Below the pieces are notes generated by a model. The model was not told the origin of the DNA. It saw nothing but the letters and a program-made list of their open reading frames with translations, and searched no databases. A stretch of DNA of 58,868 nucleotides from the NCBI GenBank assembly GCA_002706885.1, contig PAKY01000059.1, forward strand, positions 1-58,868, read 5' to 3'. The stretch comes from Phycisphaerae bacterium. GTDB taxonomy: Bacteria; Planctomycetota; Phycisphaerae; Phycisphaerales; UBA1924. Position 1 is the first letter of the stretch. Every line of letters starts with the position of its first letter. Of the stretch, positions 7,991 to 15,077 are shown piece after piece. The position numbers and the translations under genes are program-made.

Positions 7991-9322
7991 TCAGGCGCCC
8001 GCGCGGTACTCCTCGAGGCGACGCTGAAGGGCGGCCTTCTGCTGCGGGTCGGCCGTGGCTTCGACGGCCTTCTGCTGCGTCTCGACGGCCTCGTCGGTCT
8101 GACCGCTGACCCAGAGGGCCTTGGCGTAGGTGTCGAGGATGTCGCCCTGCTGCCACGCGGTCAGGTCGACGGCCTGCTCGGCCATGGTGCGGGCGAAGGG
8201 GGCGGTGAACTCGTGGATCGACTCGTCCTCAAGGAGCATCCACGCGATGGCGTTGAGCTCCATCTCGTCCGCGCGGGCGAGGTTCATCGCCATCGACAGG
8301 TACTCGCGGCCCTGGTCGATGTCCTCGGCCTTGAGGTTAGCGAGGCCCAGAACGGCGACGCTCATCGGCTCGCTCCACGAGGTCATATCGGCGCCGGTCT
8401 TGGCGAGCCGCGTGGCGAAGGCGTAGTCGGGGCTGACGATGTCATCGGCGAGGATGACCTGCTGCGCGACCCAGGTGAAGAAGCGGGGCTCTTCGGCGTA
8501 GGTGGTCAACGCGAGCGCCTCTAGGGTCTTGTAGGCCTCGGCGCGTTCGGCGCTGTCGTCGGAGCGGAGGCCGGTCATAGCGCGCTGCATGAGCAGCGGG
8601 CCCTTCTGTGCCGCGGCGCCCGCGCCACTCTCGGAGGCGGCGGCCTTCATGTCGTAGTCGCCCGCGACGATCTGCTGGAGCGGCTCGTCCATCTGCATCG
8701 GGTGACCGATCCACGCGACGCGTCCCTCGTCATCGACGATAAAGGCGCACGGGATGCCGTTCCGCCCCGCGGCGGTCATCCAGTCGCGGGCCATCAGGCC
8801 CGTTGCGCGGCCGCCGTCGGTCGAGGGGATGGTCTCCTCGATCGCGACGCGGTAGGTCATCTTGGAGCCCTGGTTCTCGACGAAGCGTTCGATGCGGGAA
8901 CGCCGCGCGTCGGCGTCCTCGTCGGGCTTGTCGTCCCAGATGTTCATGCCGATGAAGACGACGTCTTCACCCATCGCGTTGTACTTCTTTGAGAGCTCGT
9001 TGACGTGGGGGATTGCACGGACGCATGGGCCGCACCACTCGGCCCACATCTCGACGACGTAGGTCGTGCCGTTCTCCATGGCCTTGATCGGCGAACCCTG
9101 CACCCAGTCGGTGACGTGGAGCTTGGGGGCCTTGTCACCGACAGAGAGGTCGTGGCCGACGTTCTGGGCGTCGATGTACTTCTGCGCCTCGGCGGCGGTC
9201 ATCGCCTGCGAAGCGGCCTGTTCCGACGCGACCTGCGTCGCCTGAGCGAACGCGACGGGCGCGCCAGCCACGAGGGCCGTCGAGACGACCGTCGCAAGGG
9301 TGCAAGGGAATCGGCGAGTCAT
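7991..9322 (-). CDS. Exported TlpA-like thioredoxin-domain protein with helical C-terminal part
   Basis: A 443-residue protein with an N-terminal signal peptide (hydrophobic core ALVAGAPVAFA). A TlpA/AhpC-TSA type thioredoxin fold spans about residues 60-225, with WCGPC at 96-100 and the cis-proline region as NGIPCAFIVDDEGRVAWIG. The remaining 200 residues are helical and alanine/glutamate-rich, with pair repeats resembling tetratricopeptide units (for example ALWVSGQTDEAVETQQKAVE near the end), so they may bind partners. The likely role is periplasmic thiol:disulfide exchange. The start has a strong AGGAGG site. The gene follows the ACT-domain gene in the same direction after a 206-base gap holding several hairpins, and ends at the bidirectional terminator. 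Confidence 0.88.
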   Translation of the reverse strand: MTRRFPCTLATVVSTALVAGAPVAFAQATQVASEQAASQAMTAAEAQKYIDAQNVGHDLSVGDKAPKLHVTDWVQGSPIKAMENGTTYVVEMWAEWCGPCVRAIPHVNELSKKYNAMGEDVVFIGMNIWDDKPDEDADARRSRIERFVENQGSKMTYRVAIEETIPSTDGGRATGLMARDWMTAAGRNGIPCAFIVDDEGRVAWIGHPMQMDEPLQQIVAGDYDMKAAASESGAGAAAQKGPLLMQRAMTGLRSDDSAERAEAYKTLEALALTTYAEEPRFFTWVAQQVILADDIVSPDYAFATRLAKTGADMTSWSEPMSVAVLGLANLKAEDIDQGREYLSMAMNLARADEMELNAIAWMLLEDESIHEFTAPFARTMAEQAVDLTAWQQGDILDTYAKALWVSGQTDEAVETQQKAVEATADPQQKAALQRRLEEYRAGA

Positions 9323-9528
9323 GTATGTCCTCCTAAGGCCCAGCGGGCGTTCTCGCCCCCGTATCGCCTCTCACAGGCGCCGAGGGAACTCGGGCGGATC
9401 GGTCGGTCGGTATCTCTCCAATCGGGCCGGTTGGCTGCCGGGTTGGAGAGATGACCTTAACTCGGTCTACAGCGGCGTTGTTCCGCTGTTGCGATCGTCG
9501 ACGGAATCGCCGGCCGGCGCAGAAGACG
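9323..9528 (-). other. Hairpin-rich leader upstream of the thioredoxin-like gene
   Basis: Read on the minus strand this 206-base gap holds, in order, a 7-bp hairpin (9469-9489, ACAGCGG/CCGCTGT) and a 10-bp perfect inverted repeat (9412-9421 with 9443-9452, ATCTCTCCAA/TTGGAGAGAT) with a GC-rich inner part. Between these and the AGGAGG site lies a 5-bp GGGCG/CGCCC hairpin with a 4-base loop. None is followed by a T run, so they are not simple terminators. They may form a structured leader or processing sites. Confidence 0.5.
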
Positions 9529-10011
9529 CTAGGCGGCGGGCAGATCGCACTCACCGAAGAGGCGGAAGTTCTTGCGCCGGAGAATCTGGCCCGCGAGGTC
9601 CGGATCATCGACCGAGAGCGCGATCGTCGGCCGTCCGTTGGGCTTGATCATGAGGGGGTAGGCGAACTGGATGCTCAATTCGGCGCCGAGAAGGCTGAGG
9701 CAGAGGCTGGAGAGGCTGTGTCCCGCGGTGAGTTCGACCACGAGCACGTTGTTCTCGCTGAACGCGAGGCCCTCCTGGCGGAGGAGTTCACGGGCTCGAA
9801 GCGCGTTGTTCGTGATGATGCGGACGACGGCGTGATCGCTCGCCTCATGGACGGACAGCGCACAGATCTGGCACGGCAGGTCGTCGAACCCTTCCACCAG
9901 ATCGAGGAGTTTGCCGACCTTGTTGGGGAGAAAGACGCTGTACTGCGTGACGGTGGGTGGGGTGTAGCCCTGTGATGTGCTGATCGGTATCGCAGTGCCG
10001 CCGCCACCCAT
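9529..10011 (-). CDS. ACT-domain protein
   Basis: A 160-residue protein with two ACT-like halves: about residues 20-85 (VTQYSVFLPNKVGKLLDLVEGF) and 88-155 (SENNVLVVELTAGHSLSSLCLSLLGAELSIQFAYPLMI). ACT domains bind amino acids and regulate metabolic enzymes. Free-standing double-ACT proteins of this type are sometimes annotated as acetolactate synthase small-subunit-like, but no biosynthetic gene is adjacent, so the ligand is unknown. The start ATG follows a good GGAGG site. It is the last gene downstream of iscA, separated from it by an intrinsic terminator. Confidence 0.82.
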   Translation of the reverse strand: MGGGGTAIPISTSQGYTPPTVTQYSVFLPNKVGKLLDLVEGFDDLPCQICALSVHEASDHAVVRIITNNALRARELLRQEGLAFSENNVLVVELTAGHSLSSLCLSLLGAELSIQFAYPLMIKPNGRPTIALSVDDPDLAGQILRRKNFRLFGECDLPAA

Positions 10012-10142
10012 GCACGACCTCCGCTGTCGAGCGAGGACTGAGCGGATGCCGTCGAGGGGATCTCCGCCCGCGCACGCGACACCGCTGAAAGGACTCCACC
10101 AACGTTATCAAACGTCCGGGGTAGACGCGAGGCAGATGTCGG

Positions 10143-10168
10143 AAAAATACCCCCGCAAACATCGGGGG
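10143..10168 (-). terminator. Intrinsic terminator after iscA
   Basis: On the minus strand a perfect CCCCCG/CGGGGG stem with a 7-base loop is followed by TATTTTT. It lies about 75 bases after the iscA stop and ends the isc transcript. Confidence 0.85.
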
Positions 10169-10241
10169 CGTCCGCCAGCATTGCCAGGAACGAGCGGGTC
10201 CGGCGTCTCCCCAAAGCTGGTGGGGGCGGACGGACGGCGTG

Positions 10242-10619
10242 TCAGACAGCGAAGCTCGAACCGCAGCCGCAACTCGTGGTGGCGTTCGGGTTCTGGAATA
10301 CAAATCCACGACCCATAATCTCGTCCTTGAAGTCGACCGTGGTGCCCTGGAGATAGAGCAGGCTCTTGGGGTCGCAGATGACCTTCACGCCGTGCTGCTC
10401 GAAGACCTCATCGGTGTCCTTCTGCGTCTCGGTCAGGTCGAGGATGTAGCTGAAGCCGCTGCACCCACCGCCCTTAACGCCCACGCGGAGGCGGACGTTG
10501 TCGGCATCGAGCTCCTGCTGCTCGATGATCGTCTTGACCTCGCGGGCGGCGTTCTCCGTCAGGATCACGCCGGCTTCGGCCTCGACGTCATGGGTGGGCT
10601 TGGTGTCGATCGTTGACAT
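10242..10619 (-). CDS. iscA: Iron-sulfur cluster assembly accessory protein, IscA/HesB family
   Basis: A 125-residue A-type carrier that accepts Fe-S clusters from the scaffold and delivers them to target proteins. The three conserved cysteines are present in the family pattern: GGGCSGFSY in the middle and SCGCGSSF at the C-terminus. The fold begins ILTENAAREVKTII. It could equally be called ErpA or SufA, since the subfamilies cannot be separated by eye. The start follows a strong AAGGAGG site. It is downstream of iscS, iscU and the hydrolase on the same strand, so it is probably part of the same functional unit. It is closed by a terminator. Confidence 0.93.
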   Translation of the reverse strand: MSTIDTKPTHDVEAEAGVILTENAAREVKTIIEQQELDADNVRLRVGVKGGGCSGFSYILDLTETQKDTDEVFEQHGVKVICDPKSLLYLQGTTVDFKDEIMGRGFVFQNPNATTSCGCGSSFAV

Positions 10620-10718
10620 GGGGTTCCTCCTTGCCGGAACGCCGAGGCGTCCATCTAAACATACGCATGGCGGGGCGGCGGGATCGGTGCGCGTCGCAGA
10701 ACCGTGTTCGCTCCCCGT

Positions 10719-12185
10719 TCATCGGGTGTTGCTGGGCTGGACGCCGGCATTCTCTCGGATCCAGCGGACGATGCGGTTGCTCTGGCCACCCAGGAACCCG
10801 AAGAGCGTTCCGTGGTCGCCCCCGTGGATGAGGCGGTCGACCGACCCGTGGGCTTCGTTGAGGGCCTCGGCGGCCTTGGTCGGGACGATCCGGTCCTTGT
10901 CGCCGTAGACATGGAGCACGGGCACGTCCCGGAGGGCCGAGATGGAACGAAGCGGATCGAGCCGGGCGTTCGCGAGATAGGCCTCGTGAACGGCGTCGAG
11001 GCGGCCAGCCGGGATCGCCGGATCGTCATCAAGCCGGAGTTTGATGCCTCCATCGGACATCGCGCTCTCCTGAGAAACGGTGAAGAGATCGCCACCGCCG
11101 CCGACGAGCACGAGCGCCGCGGGTTGGGCGGGGTGCTTCTCGTGGAGGGCGGCGGCGAAGGTAGGGGCGGCGAGCGCGCCGGCGCTGAAGCCGAGCACGA
11201 CCACCGGACGGCCCTCGAGCGTCGGGAAAGTATCGAGCAGGAGATTGAGCGCGGCCTCGGCGGCGTACGCGTTGATGGCGAGAAGGCGGTCGGCGTCGGT
11301 GGCGATCTCGGCGCCGAGCGTTTCGGGATCGGTCGTGTCGTCGAGGGCGTAGGCCGCGTGGCGGGGGGGCAGGGCGGCATCGTTGTCGTCGCGCAGCCTC
11401 AAGGCCGCCTCGAATCTCGCGTCGAGCGTTGCCCTTTCGATGACACGCGACGATTCGTTGACCACCATCGGCGCGACGGCGTTGAGCTGAAATCGGGAGG
11501 GTCGTGCGGCGTCGCTCCGCGCGTTTGCGAAGGCGGCTCGATCCGAGATCACGCTCGATCGAGGATCGATCGTCGTCACGACCCAGTCCTGGTCGACGAG
11601 CCTCTCAAGGAGTGGGAACTCGTAGACGGTGGGGAAGAGGCCGTGGAGGTGAACGACGACGCCTGTCGGGTTCTCGGGGATGTTGCGGGGAAGGGTGAAC
11701 GTGACGCCGAAACTGAGGCTGTTCCAGTCCTTCACGTCGTCGAGGTCGGGCGGCGGGAGGTGCGCCGCTGATCGCATCGCGTGGGACTCGCGATTGATCG
11801 CATCGACGTACTCGATTTCCCACTGTGTGATGAAGTTTCCGTCGTTCGCGTAGCTGACGAGGCGGTCGCTAAAGAGATCGTCGGAGTGACGGAGATCGTC
11901 GCTTCTGTATCCGTCGATCTCGGGCGCGACGCGCAGCACGCCACTGTCGAGGACGGTCACGCGGATCGGCTCGCGTCGCTTCGATTCGATCGCGGCGCTG
12001 CGGTCGGCGACTTCATGGAGACGATCCGTCGGAGGCGACGGCCATGCGTCGGACGGGATCGGCTCGCTGGGTCGCGCAGCGGCCCGCGCGGGGCTGAAGC
12101 GGTAGCCCCCGCCAGCGGCGCCCGCGAGGAGGAGTGTCGCCGCCGCGAGGGCGACTGTGCGGACGCGGCGGCGACGGGTGAGCAT
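10719..12185 (-). CDS. Exported or membrane-anchored alpha/beta hydrolase
   Basis: A 488-residue protein with a basic N-terminus and one hydrophobic segment (VALAAATLLLAGAAGG), so it is exported or anchored. The alpha/beta hydrolase fold is seen from about residue 150: VVVHLHGL gives the oxyanion strand, VLGFSAGAL the nucleophile elbow with the catalytic serine, YGDKDRIVP the acid, and HGGDHGTLF the histidine. The substrate is unknown; the fold includes esterases and lipases. The frame runs upstream into iscU, but the ATG at 12185 is the sensible start, 11 bases after the iscU stop. No clear ribosome binding site is present, suggesting translational coupling. Its place between iscU and iscA is unusual. 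Confidence 0.8.
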   Translation of the reverse strand: MLTRRRRVRTVALAAATLLLAGAAGGGYRFSPARAAARPSEPIPSDAWPSPPTDRLHEVADRSAAIESKRREPIRVTVLDSGVLRVAPEIDGYRSDDLRHSDDLFSDRLVSYANDGNFITQWEIEYVDAINRESHAMRSAAHLPPPDLDDVKDWNSLSFGVTFTLPRNIPENPTGVVVHLHGLFPTVYEFPLLERLVDQDWVVTTIDPRSSVISDRAAFANARSDAARPSRFQLNAVAPMVVNESSRVIERATLDARFEAALRLRDDNDAALPPRHAAYALDDTTDPETLGAEIATDADRLLAINAYAAEAALNLLLDTFPTLEGRPVVVLGFSAGALAAPTFAAALHEKHPAQPAALVLVGGGGDLFTVSQESAMSDGGIKLRLDDDPAIPAGRLDAVHEAYLANARLDPLRSISALRDVPVLHVYGDKDRIVPTKAAEALNEAHGSVDRLIHGGDHGTLFGFLGGQSNRIVRWIRENAGVQPSNTR

Positions 12186-12196
12186 CGACTTGCCGA

Positions 12197-12616
12197 TCAG
12201 GCCTTGGCTGCGGCGGCCTCGACGCCGTTCTTGGTCTTGTAGTCGGCGATCGCGGCGCGGATCGCGTCCTCGGCGAGGACGGAGCAGTGGATCTTGACGG
12301 GCGGGAGGCTGAGCTCTTCGACGATCTGGGTGTTCTTGATCTCGAGGCCCTCGTCGATGGTGCGGCCCTTGAGCCACTCGGTCGCGAGGGAGGAACTAGC
12401 GATCGCGGAGCCACAGCCGAAGCACTTGAACTTGGCGTCCTCGATCTTGCCGCTCTCGTCGACCTTGATCTGGAGCTGCATCACGTCGCCGCACTCGGGC
12501 GCGCCGACGAGTCCGACGCCGAGGTCCTTGCGCTCCTTGATCTCCTTCTGCGTGCCGAAGGTGCCCACGTTGCGCGGGTTGTTGTAGTGGTCGATGACTT
12601 TGGGTCCGTATGCCAT
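12197..12616 (-). CDS. iscU: Iron-sulfur cluster assembly scaffold IscU
   Basis: A 139-residue scaffold on which IscS-derived sulfur and iron are built into 2Fe-2S clusters. It is very like the proteobacterial protein: it starts MAYGPKVIDHYNNPRNVGTF, has the three cluster cysteines (APECGDVM, CFGCGSAIASS, KIHCSVLAEDA) with the conserved aspartate after the first, and the LPPVK motif that HscA recognises elsewhere. No hscA or hscB is in the window. An insert of about eight residues (EIKERKDLG) follows the N-terminal helix. The start follows a GGAG site. It lies about 90 bases after iscS and 11 before the hydrolase. Confidence 0.96.
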   Translation of the reverse strand: MAYGPKVIDHYNNPRNVGTFGTQKEIKERKDLGVGLVGAPECGDVMQLQIKVDESGKIEDAKFKCFGCGSAIASSSLATEWLKGRTIDEGLEIKNTQIVEELSLPPVKIHCSVLAEDAIRAAIADYKTKNGVEAAAAKA

Positions 12617-12706
12617 TTCAGAACTCCAGACGACAGATGGTCGGAATGCCAGATGCTTCGTTGCCGCGCATCCGGCCGTCGGGCCATTTGCGTATTGGTG
12701 ATTTTC

Positions 12707-13954
12707 TCAGTGCGACTGCCATTCGATCTTCGTGATGTCGATGCCTTCCTGGTGCATGTCGTAGAGGGGGCTGAGCTCGCGGAGCTTGATCACGGCCTGC
12801 TCGATCTGGTCGACCGCGTAGTCGATCTCTTCGGGCTTCGTGAAGCGGCCGAGGCTCATGCGGAGCGAGCTGTGGGCGAGTTCGTCGCCGACGCCGAGGG
12901 CCTTGAGGACGTAGCTCGGCTCGAGGCTCGCGGACGTGCAGGCGCTGCCCGAGCTCATCGCGATGTCCTTGCAGCTCATCATCAGGCTCTCGCCCTCGAC
13001 GAAGCCGAACGAGATGTTGGTCGTGTGCGGGAGACGCTTGTCGCGCTGGCCGTTGACCTGCACCTCGTCGATGCGACGCTCGATCTCGGACTCGAGGCGG
13101 TCGCGGAGGCCGCGGAGACGCTCGATCTCGGCGTCCATCTCCTGCATGCACAGCTCGCAGGCCTTGCCGAGGCCGACGATGCCCGGAACGTTGAGCGTGC
13201 CGGAGCGATAGCCACGCTCCTGGCCGCCGCCTTCCTGGAGAGCAACGAGGCGCACGCGCGGACGGCGGCGGCGGACGTAGAGAGCGCCGACGCCCTTGGG
13301 CCCGTAGATCTTGTGGCCGCTCATGCTGAGCAGGTCGATGTTGTCGCGGTTGACGTCCGTGGGCATTTTGCCGACCCACTGGGTGGCGTCGGTGTGAAGA
13401 ACGACCTCCTTGCCGCTGGGTCGGTTGTGGCAGAGTTCACCGATCTGCGGGATCTCGTTGATCGTGCCGATCTCGTTGTTGGCCCACATGATGGTGACCA
13501 GGATCGTGTCATCACGCATGGCCTTCTCGACCATGTCCGCGGTGATGATCCCGTCGGCGCCCGGCTCGAGGTACGTGACGTCGAAGCCTTCCTTCTGGAG
13601 GCGCTTGCACGGGTCGAGCGTCGCCTTGTGCTCGTGGACGGCGGTGATCACGTGCCCGCGAGGCTCGCCCGAGCCCTCGGGGCTCTTGGCGTACATCCGC
13701 GCGGCGCCCTTGATCGCGAGGTTGTTCGACTCGGTCGCGCCGCTCGTGAAGATGATTTCCTTGCGGTCGGCGCCGAGCAGGTCGGCGACCTGCTTCCTCG
13801 CGAGATCGACGCCCTCTTCGGCGCGCCACCCGAAGCCGTGGTTGCGGCTGCCCGAGTTGCCGTAGAAATCGGTGAAGTACGGCAGCATCGCGTCAACGAC
13901 GCGGGGATCGCAGCGCGTGGTCGCGGCGTTGTCGAAATAGATCGGCAGGTCCAT
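12707..13954 (-). CDS. iscS: Cysteine desulfurase IscS
   Basis: A 415-residue PLP enzyme that takes sulfur from L-cysteine for Fe-S cluster and thionucleoside synthesis. It begins MDLPIYFDNAATT. The PLP lysine is in SMSGHKIYGPKG and the persulfide-forming cysteine is in SSGSACTSAS, with the long catalytic loop of group I desulfurases. The conserved histidine pair region is VHEHKATLDPCK. The frame opens further upstream (13993), but the ATG at 13954 has a GGGAGG site ten bases before it and aligns with the family start. It heads the isc cluster, with its own strong promoter and an inverted repeat in the leader. Confidence 0.96.
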   Translation of the reverse strand: MDLPIYFDNAATTRCDPRVVDAMLPYFTDFYGNSGSRNHGFGWRAEEGVDLARKQVADLLGADRKEIIFTSGATESNNLAIKGAARMYAKSPEGSGEPRGHVITAVHEHKATLDPCKRLQKEGFDVTYLEPGADGIITADMVEKAMRDDTILVTIMWANNEIGTINEIPQIGELCHNRPSGKEVVLHTDATQWVGKMPTDVNRDNIDLLSMSGHKIYGPKGVGALYVRRRRPRVRLVALQEGGGQERGYRSGTLNVPGIVGLGKACELCMQEMDAEIERLRGLRDRLESEIERRIDEVQVNGQRDKRLPHTTNISFGFVEGESLMMSCKDIAMSSGSACTSASLEPSYVLKALGVGDELAHSSLRMSLGRFTKPEEIDYAVDQIEQAVIKLRELSPLYDMHQEGIDITKIEWQSH

Positions 13955-13996
13955 GCCGGCGGTTCCTCCCATTGCACGGGCGCGCACGCCCATTAA

Positions 13997-14020
13997 AAGG
14001 ATCGAAAGGTCCCGATCCTT
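13997..14020 (-). promoter_or_regulatory. Inverted repeat in the iscS leader
   Basis: AAGGATCG and CGATCCTT are a perfect 8-bp inverted repeat with an 8-base centre. It sits about 15 to 38 bases downstream of the predicted start of transcription. It could be a DNA operator or an RNA hairpin; it does not look like the known IscR sites. Confidence 0.5.
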
Positions 14021-14041
14021 AGATTCATTCCAAACACAATC

Positions 14042-14070
14042 AGTATACGGGGACCACGGGCCTCGGACAA
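14042..14070 (-). promoter_or_regulatory. Sigma-70 promoter of the isc cluster
   Basis: TTGTCC (14065-14070) and TATACT (14042-14047) are exactly 17 bases apart on the minus strand, close to consensus. The predicted start is near 14035, giving a leader of about 80 bases. Confidence 0.7.
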
Positions 14071-14090
14071 CGGGCGCCTTCGAACAGGTT

Positions 14091-14519
14091 TCACGGCTTG
14101 CGGTAGGTCATCGAGAGGCGGTTGCCGCGGTCGTTGTGGGAGACCTCGGACATGTAGGCGCGGATGAGCATCATGCCGCGGCCGGAGGGATTGGAGATGT
14201 TCTCCTCGACCGTGGGATCGGGCAGATCGCGGGGGTCGAAGCCGGCGCCACGATCCTCGACGGTGATTTGGACGTGGTCCTTGGTGACGCGGAAGGTCAC
14301 TTGGATGGGGGTGTCGTCAGGGAGATCGCGGTGGCCGTGCTGGAAGGCGTTGGCGATGGCCTCTTCGAGGGCGAGCATGACCGCGAAGCGGGCGCTCTTT
14401 GGGTAGCCGAGGTCTTCGATGCGGCCGACGACGCGTTCCTCAAGCGCAGCGATTTCCTCGCGGTTGTTGGTCAGCTCGACCGAGCCGGTTTCGGCGTCGT
14501 GCGCCGGCTTGTCAGGCAT
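14091..14519 (-). CDS. RsbW-like serine kinase / anti-sigma factor (HATPase)
   Basis: A 142-residue protein with a GHKL ATPase fold of the RsbW/SpoIIAB type. The N box is ALEEAIANAFQHG (about residues 50-62), the G1 box DRGAGFDP (about 89-96) and the G2 box GRGMMLI (about 113-119). Such proteins phosphorylate a STAS-domain antagonist and often hold a sigma factor. The STAS partner is the gene immediately upstream, 44 bases away on the same strand. No sigma-B or sigma-F type gene is adjacent, so the final target is unknown. The ATG at 14519 is the most natural start; its ribosome binding site is weak, in line with translational coupling. Confidence 0.88.
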   Translation of the reverse strand: MPDKPAHDAETGSVELTNNREEIAALEERVVGRIEDLGYPKSARFAVMLALEEAIANAFQHGHRDLPDDTPIQVTFRVTKDHVQITVEDRGAGFDPRDLPDPTVEENISNPSGRGMMLIRAYMSEVSHNDRGNRLSMTYRKP

Positions 14520-14563
14520 CGCGGTGACCCATCGTCGATGGTTTCCGGTTCGCCACGGCCCGC

Positions 14564-14923
14564 TCAGGCGAAGCTCTGGGCGGCCTGATCGCTCGTGTCG
14601 TGGATGTCGAAGAGCTGGTTCAGTCGGGTGATCACGAAGACCTCGTAGATCTGCGGATCGATGTCGGCGAGCTTGAGCTGCCCACGCTTGCCCTTGACGC
14701 GGTTGTTCACCGTGATCAGGGCGCCGAGCGCCGCGGAGGAGAGGTGATCGACGTTCGCGAAGCTGATGAGCAGCTTGGGGTCGGACGCGCTTTCGATCAT
14801 GGCGCCGAGTTCGTCGCCGATCGACTGGATGTTGGCCTCGTCGAGGATGTTGCGGTCGATGAACTCGACCTTCGTGATGCCGTCCTGCTGCTTGACGCGG
14901 AGCCTGGAGTCGGTGTGCGTCAT
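14564..14923 (-). CDS. STAS-domain anti-sigma factor antagonist
   Basis: A 119-residue single STAS domain like RsbV/SpoIIAA. The phosphoacceptor region is NVDHLSSAALGALI, with two adjacent serines at the position of the regulated serine. In the family the unphosphorylated form binds the anti-sigma kinase and frees the sigma factor. The start follows a GGGAG site. It is the first gene of a two-gene unit with the kinase gene downstream. Confidence 0.92.
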   Translation of the reverse strand: MTHTDSRLRVKQQDGITKVEFIDRNILDEANIQSIGDELGAMIESASDPKLLISFANVDHLSSAALGALITVNNRVKGKRGQLKLADIDPQIYEVFVITRLNQLFDIHDTSDQAAQSFA

Positions 14924-15009
14924 GGACGTCTCCCAATGCGGCAGCGGCGCGGGAAGCCGCGGTGTCTCGAAACGGCCGCGAGGCCCACGGGAGGCCTGCG
15001 GCGCCCCAG

Positions 15010-15015
15010 ACTATA
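15010..15015 (-). promoter_or_regulatory. -10 box TATAGT upstream of the STAS gene
   Basis: TATAGT on the minus strand matches the consensus at five of six positions. A TTGACC lies upstream, but 20 bases away, which is longer than ideal. The predicted leader is about 80 bases. Confidence 0.4.
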
Positions 15016-15077
15016 GCGGATCACCGATTCTCACGGGTCAAGAAGTCGCTGTGCTACCGCGCGGATCGCGGTGAGGA

